Positions 1-9,955 are shown, counted from the first letter of the stretch. The stretch is DNA of 64,000 nucleotides from Corynebacterium uterequi (GCF_001021065.1 NZ_CP011546.1:1426001-1490000), one strand, 5' to 3'. Numbers and translations are program-made. The notes: generated from the sequence alone by a model not told the origin.

Positions 1-1022
1 ACGCCCTGCGCGCGTACCCGACGGACGAACTCATCCTGCCGCGCCCGAGGCGACGCGTCCCACTTCGAGCCCGGAGTTGGGTTCAAGGGGATGAGATTGA
101 CGTGCACCTTGGAACCAAGCGCCTGGTGCAGCCTGCGCCCCAGCAGGTCCGCGCGGAAGTCTTGATCGTTGATGTCGCGGATGAGCGCGTACTCGATAGA
201 GACCCGTCGACCGGACTTCTCGGCGTAGTACCGGGCGGCGTCGAGGACCTCCGCTACCGGCCATCGGTTGTTCACCGGCACGAGGGTGTCACGCAGCTCG
301 TCGTCCGGCGTATGCAGGCTCACGGCAAGGGTGACCGACATCTCCTCGTCGGCCAGCTTGCGGATTGCCGGTGCCAGGCCCACGGTGGACACCGTGACAT
401 TGCGCTGGGAGATGCCGAAGCCGCTCGGCGCCGGTTGGGTAATCTGGCGCACCGCGGACACGACGCGTTTATAGTTCGCCAGCGGCTCGCCCATGCCCAT
501 GAACACGACGTTGGACAGCCGTGAGCCCTCTTCGGCCATCCGGCGGGCCGCGGCGCGCACCTGATCCACGATCTCACCGGTGGAGAGATTACGATCCAAT
601 CCTCCCTGCCCGGTGGCGCAGAAGGGGCAGTTCATCCCGCACCCGGCCTGGGAAGAGATGCATAGCGTCGCCCGATCGGGGTAGCGCATGAGGACTGATT
701 CGAGCAGGGTGCCGTCGTGCAGGCGCCACAGGGACTTGGTGGTGTCGCCGTCGTCGGTCTCGTGGTGGCGAACCGGGTCCATAAGCACCGGGAACAGCGC
801 CTCAGCCACCTCAGCTCGCTGAGCGGCGGGCAAGTCCGTCATGGTGGAGGTATCGGACTCGAAACGGCCGTAGTAGTGCCGAGCGATCTGGTCCACTCGG
901 AACTTCGGAAGCCCCAACTCCCCCAGCGCGGCCACTCGCTCATCGTGGGTAAGGTCAGCGAAGTGGCGCGGGGGCATTTTCGCCTTCGGCGCGGAAAATT
1001 GCAGCGTGACAGGTTGATTCAT
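1..1022 (-). CDS. rlmN: 23S rRNA (adenine-2503-C2)-methyltransferase RlmN, partial (3' end beyond window)
   Basis: Radical-SAM enzyme that methylates C2 of A2503 in 23S rRNA and A37 of some tRNAs. Translation from the ATG at 1022 gives an N-terminal helical domain beginning [15 protein letters not shown]. The radical-SAM cluster loop CGMNCPFC (CxxxCxxC) follows, then the SAM motif GMGEPLANY and a conserved NPTPGS stretch near the cut end. About 340 residues are present; the family is usually 350-390, so only a few C-terminal residues are missing, including the region of the second catalytic cysteine. It is last in a minus-strand run after cdsA, 54 bp away. Family assignment is secure from the cluster motif and overall match. 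Confidence 0.95.
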   Translation of the reverse strand, partial: MNQPVTLQFSAPKAKMPPRHFADLTHDERVAALGELGLPKFRVDQIARHYYGRFESDTSTMTDLPAAQRAEVAEALFPVLMDPVRHHETDDGDTTKSLWRLHDGTLLESVLMRYPDRATLCISSQAGCGMNCPFCATGQGGLDRNLSTGEIVDQVRAAARRMAEEGSRLSNVVFMGMGEPLANYKRVVSAVRQITQPAPSGFGISQRNVTVSTVGLAPAIRKLADEEMSVTLAVSLHTPDDELRDTLVPVNNRWPVAEVLDAARYYAEKSGRRVSIEYALIRDINDQDFRADLLGRRLHQALGSKVHVNLIPLNPTPGSKWDASPRARQDEFVRRVRAQG

Positions 1023-1076
1023 CGCCCGTCATCATTCCATGCTGGGCCTGGTAGGGGCAACTACGGGCCGGCTGGC

Positions 1077-2009
1077 CTAATCCAAGGCGGTGATAATGCT
1101 CAAGACAACCCAGCTGGCCGCCGCCGACGGCAGCATTCCGTCGAGCCGGTCCATGATCCCGCCGTGTGCCGGCAGAATCGACGACATGTCCTTGATGCCC
1201 AGTTCGCGTTTGAACTGGGATTCGACCAGGTCACCCATGGTGGCGCATACCACCAGAGCGATGCCCAAGATGATGCCCCGCCACCAGTCCATATCCATGA
1301 GGAATTCCATGGTCAACGCGCCGGCAATGATGCCAGCGACCATGGATCCGGCCACGCCTTCCCAGGACTTACTCGGGCTGATAGCTGGCGCCATGGGACG
1401 GGAACCGAACATCACTCCCACGACGAAGCCGCCGGTATCCGAGGCGACCACGCACAGCATAAACGTCAAGATAACGTTGGCGCCGGGCTCGTCTAGGGTA
1501 CTGGAGCGCGACAGCATGGCGGCAAAGGCGCCAAAGACGGGGATCCACACGAGCACGAACAGGCCGATGGCCGTGTCCCGGAGGTAGTTCACCGGCGACT
1601 GATGCCGACCGTGGTTAAACATGCGCCCAAACATGAGCGTCAACGCCGCGATCGTCAGCCCCACAATGATTCCCTGGGTTTCCAACGGCCACGACAACCA
1701 CACAATCGCCTGCCCAAACACCAGCAGAAGCGTGCGTGGCAGGACATAGGAGGCCTCGCGCAGGCGGGTAATCACTTCCCACATCCCGGCACCGACCGCC
1801 ACCGAGACCAGGACATACCAGGCCAACGGTCCGGCCAAGACGGCGCCGACAACCGTTAACCCCAGAGCCGCGCCCACGCCGATGGCGGTAGGTAAATCCC
1901 TACCGGCCCGGTTCTTCGGCTTCGGGAAACTCTCCAGGTGAATATGCCCGCCCCGGGTGATCGACCCAATGCGGCCGAGACCGGTTCCGTTCTCGTCGGT
2001 CAAACCCAT
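1077..2009 (-). CDS. cdsA: Phosphatidate cytidylyltransferase (CDP-diglyceride synthase)
   Basis: Makes CDP-diacylglycerol from phosphatidic acid and CTP at the membrane, the branch point for phosphatidylglycerol, cardiolipin and phosphatidylinositol. The 310-residue protein has a soluble N-terminal 35 residues and then several hydrophobic segments. Near the C-terminus (residues 264-291) lies the family signature, beginning SQFKRELGIKD and including PAHGGIMDRLD. Length is normal for actinobacteria. It lies 16 bp downstream of frr in the order pyrH-frr-cdsA-rlmN, typical of Corynebacterium and Mycobacterium. Confidence 0.95.
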   Translation of the reverse strand: MGLTDENGTGLGRIGSITRGGHIHLESFPKPKNRAGRDLPTAIGVGAALGLTVVGAVLAGPLAWYVLVSVAVGAGMWEVITRLREASYVLPRTLLLVFGQAIVWLSWPLETQGIIVGLTIAALTLMFGRMFNHGRHQSPVNYLRDTAIGLFVLVWIPVFGAFAAMLSRSSTLDEPGANVILTFMLCVVASDTGGFVVGVMFGSRPMAPAISPSKSWEGVAGSMVAGIIAGALTMEFLMDMDWWRGIILGIALVVCATMGDLVESQFKRELGIKDMSSILPAHGGIMDRLDGMLPSAAASWVVLSIITALD

Positions 2010-2025
2010 GGTTGCGCTGGAAGGC

Positions 2026-2583
2026 CTAAACCTCCATCAGCTCCTTTTCCTTAGCGGCGACGACGGCGTCGACCTGGGACACGTAGGTGGCGGTGAGCTT
2101 ATCCATCTCGCCTTCGGCGGCCTTGACCTCGTCCTCGCCGGCGTCGCCGTCCTTCTGCAGCTTCTTGAGCTGGTCCATGCCCTTGCGTCGAATGTTGCGG
2201 ATGGCGATCTTGCCGTCCTCGCCCTTGGAGCGGGCCAGCTTGACCATGTCCTTGCGGCGTTCCTCGGTGAGCTGCGGGATGGTCACGCGCAGGATGTGGC
2301 CATCACTGGTCGGGTTGACGCCCAGATCAGAGTTGCGGATGGCGGTCTCGATGGCGCCAATCGTCGACGGGTCGTAGGGCTTGACGATGATCATGCGCGG
2401 CTCCGGCGCGGTGATCGACGCCATCTGCGGGACCGGCGTCGGCTGGCCATAGAACTCCGCGACAACAGCGTTGAACATATTCGGATTCGCCCGCCCGGTG
2501 CGGATGGTCACGAGCTCCTCGCGGGTGTGCTCCACGGAAGACGCCATGTGGAGTTCCGCGTCCTCGAAAATTACATCGATCAT
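2026..2583 (-). CDS. frr: Ribosome recycling factor
   Basis: With EF-G, splits the post-termination ribosome so that it can start again. The 185-residue length is exactly that of the family. The protein contains the hallmark ELVTIRTGRANPNMF near residue 22 and the basic run RRKGMDQLKKLQKDGDAGED near the C-terminus. It begins 83 bp after the pyrH stop and is probably co-transcribed with pyrH and cdsA. Confidence 0.97.
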   Translation of the reverse strand: MIDVIFEDAELHMASSVEHTREELVTIRTGRANPNMFNAVVAEFYGQPTPVPQMASITAPEPRMIIVKPYDPSTIGAIETAIRNSDLGVNPTSDGHILRVTIPQLTEERRKDMVKLARSKGEDGKIAIRNIRRKGMDQLKKLQKDGDAGEDEVKAAEGEMDKLTATYVSQVDAVVAAKEKELMEV

Positions 2584-2666
2584 CGGTGTCGTATCCTCAC
2601 ATCACTAATCGGAATCGTGCAGGTATTAGCTATTGAATCTAGCAGCCCTTTCTGCCCTCACGGGCA

Positions 2667-3404
2667 TTAGGACACCACCAGGGTACCGATCTTCTCCCCC
2701 GCCACGGCGCGGGCGATGTTTCCTTCAGTGAGCAGGTTGAACACAAGAATCGGCATGTCATTGTCCATGCACAGGCTGAAGGCAGTAGCGTCCGCGACCT
2801 TCAGGCCCTGCTCGATGACCTCCCGCGGGGTGATCTGCGATAGCAGCTTCGCATCCGGGTTGGTACGCGGATCGTCGTCGTAGACACCGTCGACGGCCTT
2901 GGCAAGGAAGAGCACGTCGCAGTTGATCTCCAGGGCGCGCTGGGCGGCGGTGGTGTCCGTGGAGAAGTACGGCATACCCATGCCGGCGCCGAAGATGACG
3001 ACGCGGCCCTTCTCCAGGTGACGGGCAGCACGCAACGGCAGGTAGGGTTCAGCGATCTGGGCCATGTTGATCGAGGTCTGCACGCGGCAATCGACGCCCT
3101 TCTGCTGCAGGAAGTCCTGCAGGGCCAGGGAATTCATGACCGTGCCGAGCATGCCCATGTAGTCAGAGCGGGCCCGGTCCATGCCCCGCTGTTGCAGTTC
3201 CGCGCCGCGGAAGAAGTTGCCACCGCCGATGACCACCGCGATCTCCGCGCCGGTGCGGGCGACCTCCGCGATCTGGTTCGCCACATTGTCCACCACGTCC
3301 GGATCGATGCCCACCTGGCCGCCGCCAAACATCTCTCCGCCCAGTTTGAGCATGACGCGCTTGTAACCCTGGGGCTTCTCGGCAGACATATCTTCGTTAG
3401 TCAC
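2667..3404 (-). CDS. pyrH: UMP kinase
   Basis: Phosphorylates UMP to UDP, supplying pyrimidine nucleotides. It is an amino-acid-kinase-fold enzyme of 245 residues with [12 protein letters not shown] near the N-terminus, the IGGGNFFRG glycine loop and [14 protein letters not shown] toward the C-terminus. The GTG at 3404 ([13 protein letters not shown]) has AAGGAG ten bases upstream. The ATG five codons inside is an alternative start. The 195 bp between it and tsf hold no gene and probably the pyrH promoter. Confidence 0.96.
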   Translation of the reverse strand: MTNEDMSAEKPQGYKRVMLKLGGEMFGGGQVGIDPDVVDNVANQIAEVARTGAEIAVVIGGGNFFRGAELQQRGMDRARSDYMGMLGTVMNSLALQDFLQQKGVDCRVQTSINMAQIAEPYLPLRAARHLEKGRVVIFGAGMGMPYFSTDTTAAQRALEINCDVLFLAKAVDGVYDDDPRTNPDAKLLSQITPREVIEQGLKVADATAFSLCMDNDMPILVFNLLTEGNIARAVAGEKIGTLVVS

Positions 3405-3599
3405 GACGGCTGTTCTCCTTCGAGTTGGGTGATCGTGGTCGTTATAAAACCGCCCATCATCCTACATTGCCTCGGCCACGAGGACCGAGGAGCAGACATG
3501 CCAATGCCCCGCCAGCGCCCCGATCTCAGCGTTGCTGGGTACGGGACGACGGCGGGGCAGTAACAGGTTCGTGAGGCGAACCGCGGGTGCTACCGGCGC

Positions 3600-4418
3600 T
3601 TAGCGCTGGCCAACCTCGTAGCGGACGAAGCCGGTCACGGTGATGCCACCTTCGTCGGCGACGGCCTTGACGGTCTTCTTGTTGTCAGCGACGGACGGCT
3701 GCTCCAGGAGCACAACGTCCTTGAAGAAGCCGTTCATGCGGCCCTTGACGATGTTCGGGATGGCCTTCTCCGGCTTGCCCTCCTCGCGGGTGGTCTTCTC
3801 CGCGATCTCCTCTTCCTTGGCGACGACCTCGGCGGGGACGTCCTCGCGGGTCAGGTACTGGGCCTTGAGAGCGGCAATCTGCAGGGCGACGGCGTGAGCA
3901 GCCTCGGCGTTGTCACCGGTGTAGCTGACGAGGACGCCCACGGCCGGCGGCAGGTCGGCGGAGCGGTGGTGCAGGTACACCTCAACGTTCTCGCCTTCGA
4001 CGGTAACGGCGCGGCGCAGCTCCAGCTTCTCGCCGATCTTGGCGGACAGCTGCTGGGTGGCCTCGGCGGCGGTCATGCCGTCGACGTCAGCGTTGGCAAG
4101 CTCCTCCGGCGAGTTGGCCTTCACCGCGGCGGCAGCCTCGGCGACCTTGGCGGCGAAGTCCTTGAACTCCTGGTTCTTGGCCACGAAGTCGGTCTCAGAG
4201 TTAATCTCGATCATCGTGTGACCGGAGACGGCGATGAGGCCCTCAAGGGCGTTGCGGTCGGCACGCTTGCCCACGTCCTTCGCGCCCTGAATGCGCAGGA
4301 TCTCAATAGCCTTTTCGAAGTCACCATTGGTCTCTTCGAGGGCCTTCTTGCAGTCGAGCATGCCGGAGCCGGTGATCTCGCGCAGCTTCTTGACGTCTGC
4401 AGCAGTGTAGTTCGCCAT
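3600..4418 (-). CDS. tsf: Translation elongation factor Ts
   Basis: Guanine-nucleotide exchange factor for EF-Tu. The 272-residue protein opens with the UBA-like domain ([20 protein letters not shown], residues 4-23), followed by [18 protein letters not shown]. The core contains the TDFVAKN motif. Start ATG at 4418 is preceded by a GAGGAGG ribosome site. It follows rpsB on the same strand, the usual rpsB-tsf pair, but a strong hairpin terminator sits between them. Confidence 0.97.
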   Translation of the reverse strand: MANYTAADVKKLREITGSGMLDCKKALEETNGDFEKAIEILRIQGAKDVGKRADRNALEGLIAVSGHTMIEINSETDFVAKNQEFKDFAAKVAEAAAAVKANSPEELANADVDGMTAAEATQQLSAKIGEKLELRRAVTVEGENVEVYLHHRSADLPPAVGVLVSYTGDNAEAAHAVALQIAALKAQYLTREDVPAEVVAKEEEIAEKTTREEGKPEKAIPNIVKGRMNGFFKDVVLLEQPSVADNKKTVKAVADEGGITVTGFVRYEVGQR

Positions 4419-4505
4419 TACGGGCGGTCCTCCTCAGATTGGAACAAATATCGGGGTTGAAGTTTAGCCGAAGACCGGCCCCCGCGCTTACCCGGGGCCG
4501 GGAAT

Positions 4506-4551
4506 CGAAAAATCGCCATCGCCGGGCGATACTTCCCCGTCGATGGCGATT
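4506..4551 (-). terminator. Intrinsic terminator or attenuator between rpsB and tsf
   Basis: On the minus strand, just after the rpsB stop, an 11-bp stem (AATCGCCATCG paired with CGATGGCGATT) is followed directly by a T run. This is a textbook Rho-independent terminator. Because tsf lies downstream with only about 90 bp between, it may work as a partial terminator that sets the S2 to EF-Ts ratio, or tsf has its own promoter. Confidence 0.85.
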
Positions 4552-4562
4552 AAAGCGAAGAG

Positions 4563-5381
4563 TTAGTTCTCCTCGGCAGCGGCCTCAGTGGACTCGGCGG
4601 CAGCAGCGGCGGCGGCTGCGGCCTCGGCGTCCGCCTGAGCCTTCTCATCGGTGTCGCCGGCAGCTTCCTTAGCGGCGGCGAGCTGGCGCTCCTCGCGGGC
4701 CTTCTTGCCCTCGACGATGGCCTCGCCGATGATGCGGCTCAGCAGCTTGGTGGCGCGGATGGCGTCGTCATTGCCCGGGATCGGGTAGGTGACGTCGTCC
4801 GGGTCGCAGTTGGTGTCCAGGATGGCGACCACCGGGATGTTGAGCTTCTTAGCCTCGGAGATCGCGATGTGCTCCTTGTTGGTGTCCACGATCCACAGAG
4901 CGGAGGGAACCTTGGACATCTCGGAGATGCCGCCCAGGACGCGCTCCAGCTTGGTGCGCTCGCGGGTGAGCATGAGGATTTCCTTCTTGCCGCGGCCCTT
5001 GTAGCCGTCCTCGGCGGCGTCCATGGCGCGCAGCTCCTTGAGGCGGTGCAGACGCTTGGACACGGTCTGGAAGTTGGTGAGCATACCGCCGAGCCAACGG
5101 TGGTTGACGTACGGCATGCCGACGCGCTCGGCCTCTTCCTGCACGGCCTCCTGGGCCTGCTTCTTGGTGCCAACGAACAGGACGTTGCCGCCGTGGGCGA
5201 CGGTCTCCTTGACGAACTCGTAGGCCTCATCGATGTAGGTCAGCGTCTGCTGCAGGTCGATGATGTAGATGCCGTTGCGGTCGGTGAAGATGAAACGACG
5301 CATCTTCGGGTTCCAACGACGGGTCTGGTGTCCGAAGTGGACGCCAGCGTCGAGGAGCTCGCGCATGGTTACGACTGCCAT
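4563..5381 (-). CDS. rpsB: 30S ribosomal protein S2
   Basis: Small-subunit ribosomal protein. The 272 residues begin [20 protein letters not shown], the conserved S2 start, with [12 protein letters not shown] and [10 protein letters not shown]. The last 45 or so residues are an Ala/Glu-rich acidic tail common in actinobacterial S2. The start ATG at 5381 has AAGGAG nine bases upstream. Confidence 0.98.
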   Translation of the reverse strand: MAVVTMRELLDAGVHFGHQTRRWNPKMRRFIFTDRNGIYIIDLQQTLTYIDEAYEFVKETVAHGGNVLFVGTKKQAQEAVQEEAERVGMPYVNHRWLGGMLTNFQTVSKRLHRLKELRAMDAAEDGYKGRGKKEILMLTRERTKLERVLGGISEMSKVPSALWIVDTNKEHIAISEAKKLNIPVVAILDTNCDPDDVTYPIPGNDDAIRATKLLSRIIGEAIVEGKKAREERQLAAAKEAAGDTDEKAQADAEAAAAAAAAAESTEAAAEEN

Positions 5382-5767
5382 GGGAATTATCTCCTTGGGA
5401 GTGCTCTAGTTTTCGGTTACCAATGTTTCAGTGTGCGGGTTTTGTTCCCTCGGCCATCCGAGGGCTTTGCCACGCATCCTGGCGATTCGCTCGGATACCA
5501 ACGCCCCGCGCTGCCCTCTTTTCGAGGTCAACCCGGGGACCAAGTCAGTCTCCGACACGCGCGAACCGCGCGAAGTCAGCGCACCCCGGGAGGGCACACT
5601 GCTGTACGCGAACGTTAGCCGACCGGTCCTTAAGGCACAAACTGAAACCGCGTCAAGTGCTAGGATCCGGGCCCTGGCTGGGGAAAACTCCGCCGCTAGC
5701 GGCGTTATCCCCAACCTCCAGCCTCCGGCGTTCCGCATCAACGCTCCTTCGAGGCAGTGTGGGCGGC
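5382..5767. other. Intergenic leader region between rpsB and the divergent M23-like gene
   Basis: About 386 bp without a supported gene. It must hold the rpsB promoter and 5' leader (minus) and the promoter of the M23-like gene (plus). The only firm element is the rpsB ribosome site AAGGAG around 5389-5395. Open frames cross the region on both strands but lack family similarity and vary in start. I see no confident promoter hexamers and no known riboswitch. Confidence 0.5.
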
Positions 5768-6349
5768 GTGTCTGTGCCAACTCCTTTCGTCTTCGCTGCC
5801 GCAGCGCTTATCGCGGCCGCAACAGTTACGCCTCCAGCAGATCCCCTAGACAACCGACCGGTAGCTGGGCCCGCGTCGACGCGCGTCGCCGTGACCAGCC
5901 CACCTGCGCATCCTCAGAGTTACGTGTGCCCCACCACCGGCACTGTTCAGCTCGGCCGGGTGCTCCGGCCGGCGGCCATCCCGCAGCAGCGATGGTTACC
6001 CGGGCACCGTGGCGTCGACCTTGCGCTCAACGTCGGTGAGCCGGTTCGGGCCGCCGGCACCGGAACCGTCGCGGTTGCTGGTCCCGTCGTCGGTACCCCC
6101 ACCGTGTCCATCGACCACCCTGACGGGATAAGAACCACCTACCAGCCGGTCTACGCCACAGTGAGTTCCGGAGAGACGGTCACCGCCGGGCAGGTCATCG
6201 GCCGGCTCGCCCCCAGTACCACCGGTTTCCCCGGGCTGCAGTGGGGTGCCAAGATCGGTTCGGATGGATACCTCGATCCGTTGACGCTGCTGCCGCTACC
6301 GGTCATCCGGCTGAAACCGCTCGCAGCGGCAGCCCCCGCGCGACCCTAA
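5768..6349 (+). CDS. M23/LytM-family exported protein, degenerate metal site
   Basis: Envelope protein of the M23 peptidase fold, normally a zinc endopeptidase cutting peptidoglycan cross-links or an inactive activator. An N-terminal hydrophobic stretch (VFAAAALIAAATV) looks like a signal peptide. The first zinc motif HxxxD is present (H80, D84 in GHRGVDLAL). The second motif, normally LHWGAR in actinobacterial relatives, reads LQWGAK, so the last metal-binding His is Gln158. Start is uncertain: GTG codons at 5759, 5768 and 5774 are all possible and no clear ribosome site decides. M. tuberculosis also has an M23-like gene (Rv2891) divergent from rpsB, so the position is conserved. The stop overlaps the xerC stop on the opposite strand. 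Confidence 0.8.
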   Translation: MSVPTPFVFAAAALIAAATVTPPADPLDNRPVAGPASTRVAVTSPPAHPQSYVCPTTGTVQLGRVLRPAAIPQQRWLPGHRGVDLALNVGEPVRAAGTGTVAVAGPVVGTPTVSIDHPDGIRTTYQPVYATVSSGETVTAGQVIGRLAPSTTGFPGLQWGAKIGSDGYLDPLTLLPLPVIRLKPLAAAAPARP

Positions 6350-7257
6350 GCCCGCGGGTGTGCCCGGGCCACCACCTCCTTCAGGCGTTGAGGTGACACG
6401 TGGGTGTAGATCTGGGTGGTCTGCAGCGAGGAATGTCCGAGGATTTCCTGGACGACGCGGAGGTCAGCCCCGCCTTCCAGCAGGTGCGTTGCCGCGGTGT
6501 GACGAATGCCGTGCGGGGTGAGCTCACTGCCAGGACCTTGGGAACTGCGGGCGGCCCGCTCGACGATGCGCCGAACCTGGCGCTGATCGATACGCCCGCC
6601 GCGGGACCCCAGGAAAACGGCTGGCGGCGAATCCGCCCGGGCTAAAGCGCCTCGCCCCTCGCCAACCCACGTCCGCAGGGCCGCAGCCGCGGTCTCGCCG
6701 AAGGGCACGACGCGCTGCTTGTTGCCCTTGCCCGTCACCCGGACGGTGTGCCGGGCGTAGTCGACGTCGTCGAGGTCCATTCCGCATAGTTCGGACACCC
6801 GCATCCCGGTGGCGTAGAGCATCTCCAAGATGGCCGCATCGCGCAGGGCTTCCGGCGCGTCGGGCTCGTCGCGTTGCGTGGGTTCGGTGACCAGGAGGTC
6901 AGCCTGGTTCGGCGCCAGGATGTGGGGCAAGGCCCGTCGCACCTTGGGCGACGCCAGCCGCGCGGCGACGTCGGTGGCCAGATGTCCGCGATTCATCGCC
7001 CAACGGGTAAACGCGCGGGCGGCGGCGGTCCGACGCGCGATGGTGGCCCGGGATTTACCCTGGTCCACCGCTTCGGCGAGCCAGTCTCTTAAAACCGCCA
7101 GCGTGAGCGAGTCGAGGTCTTCCACCCGCTCGGCGAGCTGTCTGAGGTCGCTGCGGTAGGAGGAAACCGTGGCCTCGGAGCGCCCGAGCACCATGCGTTG
7201 GTAGTCGGCGAAATCCTCGATCGCCTCCTGGAACTGCGTTCCCACGTGTTGGCTCAT
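6346..7257 (-). CDS. xerC: Tyrosine recombinase XerC
   Basis: Site-specific recombinase that, with XerD, resolves chromosome dimers at dif. The 303-residue protein has a SAM-like N-terminal core-binding domain (about 1-100) and the catalytic domain. Catalytic residues are R153 (GMRVSELC), K177 (TGKGNK), H249 and R252 (HGIRHTAATH), H275 (LGHSS) and Tyr284 (TQIYTHV), a complete set. It follows dprA by 11 bp. Gene order with dprA-comM-yraN marks it as the housekeeping XerC rather than a phage integrase. Confidence 0.95.
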   Translation of the reverse strand: MSQHVGTQFQEAIEDFADYQRMVLGRSEATVSSYRSDLRQLAERVEDLDSLTLAVLRDWLAEAVDQGKSRATIARRTAAARAFTRWAMNRGHLATDVAARLASPKVRRALPHILAPNQADLLVTEPTQRDEPDAPEALRDAAILEMLYATGMRVSELCGMDLDDVDYARHTVRVTGKGNKQRVVPFGETAAAALRTWVGEGRGALARADSPPAVFLGSRGGRIDQRQVRRIVERAARSSQGPGSELTPHGIRHTAATHLLEGGADLRVVQEILGHSSLQTTQIYTHVSPQRLKEVVARAHPRA

Positions 7258-7268
7258 GCCCTCTCAGG

Positions 7269-8426
7269 CTAGTCGCGGCGCGCCCACCCGTCGTTGTGCC
7301 TAACGACGATGTTGCGTTGCGCCAGGTCCAACAGGATGGTCACGCACAGCGCAAGGGTGAGGCCGGCCTGTCGGGCGACGTCCTCGGTGCACAGATCCCC
7401 GCTGACGGGAAGGGCGTCGAACACGCGCATCTCGTTGCGGCTCAGGCGCTGGATGTCCGTGGCTTGGAAGGCAATCTCGTATTGGGCATCAGCGTCCACC
7501 GCGCCGATGGGTTCGAGCAGTGCCCGGATATCGGTGCCAGTGGCCACGAGCTGGGCGCGTCCATCGCGCAGCCGACCATGGCAGCCGAGCGACGCCACGG
7601 AGGTGACGGGCCCGGGCACGGCCATCGCTATCCGACCGAGTCCTTCCGCCCACGTCAGGGTATTAAGCGCCCCGGACCGCCACGCCGCCTCCACCACGAC
7701 CGTGCCTTGGGTCAGCGCGGCGACGAGCCGGTTGCGGGTGAGGAAGCGGTGCCGCTGCGGCCGGTCTCCGGGAGGGTACTCAGTGACGACCGCGCCGTGG
7801 CGGGCGATGTCTGCGAAGAGCTCCCGATTGCTCGCCGGGTAGACATGGCCCACCCCGCACGCCGTGATGGCGATGGTCGGAGTGGCTGCGTCCAAGGCCG
7901 CTCGGTGCGCGGCCGTGTCGATGCCCAAGGCACCGCCGGACACGATCGTCCATTGATGTCCGGCCAGGTCGTGGACGAGGCGGCGAGTGACCTCGGCGCC
8001 GTAATTGGTGGCTGCCCGCGTTCCGACCACTGCCACCGCCCGAGCAAGCAATTCGGTCAAGGGTCGGCCGGTGACCCACAGAGCGTGGGGCGCCACAGCG
8101 TCTGCTTGATAGGTACGGCCATGCTCGCTCAAGCCGGTTGCTCTGGCGCCGAAGGCGTAGTCGAACTGTTCACCGGGCCATTCGGCGCAGTCGGGGGTGA
8201 CAAGCCTGGCTCCTAATTCGGCGGCCGCGGCAAGGTCTTCTTCGGCACGGCACGTGGCGTAGCGTGCCTGGGTCTCCCCGGCGAGGTCCCCGAGCCAGGA
8301 CGCACGTCGTCGTACGCCGCGGGCGATTTCGTCGGCGTCGCGGCCGGCGCTGAGCAATTCGTGCAGGGCGCGGCTGGGTCCCTCGATAGTCCGGGAGAGA
8401 TAGGCCCAGCTGGTCGGCGAGCTCAT
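7269..8426 (-). CDS. dprA: DNA-processing protein DprA
   Basis: Loads RecA on single-stranded DNA during transformation in competent bacteria; its role in Corynebacterium is unclear. The Rossmann-like core has VVGTRAATNYGAEVTRRL and the hallmark SGGALGIDTAAHRAAL. The C-terminal part (DALPVSGDLCTEDVARQAG) is a winged-helix domain. I take the ATG at 8426 (MSSPTSWAYLS), whose ATGA overlaps the comM stop by 4 bp. An open frame reaches 17 codons further up, but only inside comM. Confidence 0.93.
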   Translation of the reverse strand: MSSPTSWAYLSRTIEGPSRALHELLSAGRDADEIARGVRRRASWLGDLAGETQARYATCRAEEDLAAAAELGARLVTPDCAEWPGEQFDYAFGARATGLSEHGRTYQADAVAPHALWVTGRPLTELLARAVAVVGTRAATNYGAEVTRRLVHDLAGHQWTIVSGGALGIDTAAHRAALDAATPTIAITACGVGHVYPASNRELFADIARHGAVVTEYPPGDRPQRHRFLTRNRLVAALTQGTVVVEAAWRSGALNTLTWAEGLGRIAMAVPGPVTSVASLGCHGRLRDGRAQLVATGTDIRALLEPIGAVDADAQYEIAFQATDIQRLSRNEMRVFDALPVSGDLCTEDVARQAGLTLALCVTILLDLAQRNIVVRHNDGWARRD

Positions 8427-9955
8427 GCTGCCTCCCGCAGGCCGGCGGTACCGATGCTGCGCAGTTGGACGGCGCACGCGACGTTGTCGAGCCCCGGCCT
8501 GTCGTTACCGGCTAGGTCGCTGAGCGTCCAGGCCACCCGAAGCGAATGGTCGACGCCACGTTGGGTGAGCTGGCGCCGGCCCAGCAGCGCCTGGAGCAGG
8601 GCCATGCCGGCCTCATCCGCAGGTGCATGGCGGCGCAGGTAGGGACCCGGCACCGCGGCATTGGTCCCGCCGCCGAGGCACTCCCACCGTCGGGCGGCAC
8701 GCTGTCGGGCCAGGGCGACCCGCTCGGCGATGACGGCGGAAGGTTCGGCATCGACCGGCGCCACCGTCGCGCGCGCCGCGGTGGTGGCGGCGATGATATC
8801 GATCCGGTCGAGCAGCGGCCCGGACAGGTTCGCCAGATAGGTGCGCCTTTCGGCGACGCTGCACCGGCAATCGGTAGTTTGCTCAGCGCCACAGCGACAC
8901 GGGTTCGCCGCCATGACCAGCTGGAACGACGCCGGGAAGACCGTGGTCGCCGCCCCACGGCGCAGCTCCACTTCATGGTGTTCGAGCGGAGTGCGCAACC
9001 CGTCGAGGACCCGGGCGGGGATCTCGGATACCTCGTCGAGGAAGAGCACGCCGCGATGCGCTTGGGTAATGGCCCCGCAGCGCACTACCCCGCTGCCGCC
9101 GCCGATGAGTGCGGCTCGGGTGATGGTGTGATGGGGTGCGCACAGCGGCGGGGTGAGCGAATAGCCTACCCGGCCGGGGACCTCGGCGCTGATGGAGCGC
9201 ACCATGGCTACTTCCATCGCCTCCTCGGGGGACAGTGGCGGCAGGATGGATGGCAGGCGCTCGGCAATCATCGACTTCCCGGACCCCGGTGGCCCGACGA
9301 GGAACATATGATGCCCGCCCGCCGCGGCGACTTCCGCCGCCCATCGGGCGTTGTCGTTGCCGGCGAGGTCGCTAAAGTCCGGTTGTTCGCCCGTCGCTGC
9401 TGGTGTGTCTTCGGCGGTACGGTGCGAGGTGGGCAGCTCCGTAGCGTCGAGCGCCCACTGCCATGCCTCGGCCAGCGTGTGTACGACGCGGACGTCGACA
9501 CCGTCGACGAGAGCCGCCTCGCCGCCGCAGGCGGCAGGCACGATCACCCGGGTGATCCCGCACCGGTGTGCTTCGGCGACGAGGGGCAGCACGCTCGTCA
9601 CGGGGCGCACCGCGCCGTCGAGTCCGAGCTCGCCGAGGATGAGGGCGTCGTCGAGCCGCTGCTGCGCTTGGGGATTCCCGGCAGCGAGTACGGCCAGGCA
9701 CAGGGCCAAGTCGAAATGAGATCCGCGCTTGGGGACGTCAGCCGGCGAGAGCGACAGCACGATCTTGGTGCGCGGCCAATTCAGCTGGGCGTTAGCGACG
9801 GCGGTGCGCAGCCGAAACCGGGATTCGCGGACCGCGGTGTCGCCGAGGCCGACGATGTGCATACCGGGTAGCCCGGGTCCGATGTTGGCTTCCACGGTGA
9901 CGATCCTGCCGGCCAGGCCGTGCGGCGCGGCGGTCAGTGCTTTACCAAGTGCCAT
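8423..9955 (-). CDS. comM: Mg-chelatase-like AAA+ ATPase of the ComM/YifB family
   Basis: AAA+ helicase-like protein; ComM drives branch migration during natural transformation in other bacteria. The 510-residue protein has the N-terminal Lon-like domain (MALGKALTAAPHGL, then GLPGMHIVGLGDTAVRES). Walker A is GPPGSGKS (GKS at 226-228) and Walker B LFLDEV. A four-cysteine zinc cluster lies in CRCGAEQTTDCRC. The ATG at 9955 is preferred over the frame's extension to 10021, which runs into yraN. It overlaps the yraN 3' end by 14 bp and the dprA start by 4 bp, implying translational coupling. Confidence 0.93.
   Translation of the reverse strand: MALGKALTAAPHGLAGRIVTVEANIGPGLPGMHIVGLGDTAVRESRFRLRTAVANAQLNWPRTKIVLSLSPADVPKRGSHFDLALCLAVLAAGNPQAQQRLDDALILGELGLDGAVRPVTSVLPLVAEAHRCGITRVIVPAACGGEAALVDGVDVRVVHTLAEAWQWALDATELPTSHRTAEDTPAATGEQPDFSDLAGNDNARWAAEVAAAGGHHMFLVGPPGSGKSMIAERLPSILPPLSPEEAMEVAMVRSISAEVPGRVGYSLTPPLCAPHHTITRAALIGGGSGVVRCGAITQAHRGVLFLDEVSEIPARVLDGLRTPLEHHEVELRRGAATTVFPASFQLVMAANPCRCGAEQTTDCRCSVAERRTYLANLSGPLLDRIDIIAATTAARATVAPVDAEPSAVIAERVALARQRAARRWECLGGGTNAAVPGPYLRRHAPADEAGMALLQALLGRRQLTQRGVDHSLRVAWTLSDLAGNDRPGLDNVACAVQLRSIGTAGLREAA

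Noticed and set aside
3500..3560. CCCCGCC ... GGCGGGG inverted repeat between tsf and pyrH as a terminator
   Set aside because: Loop of over 40 nt and no T run on the minus strand; too weak to call.
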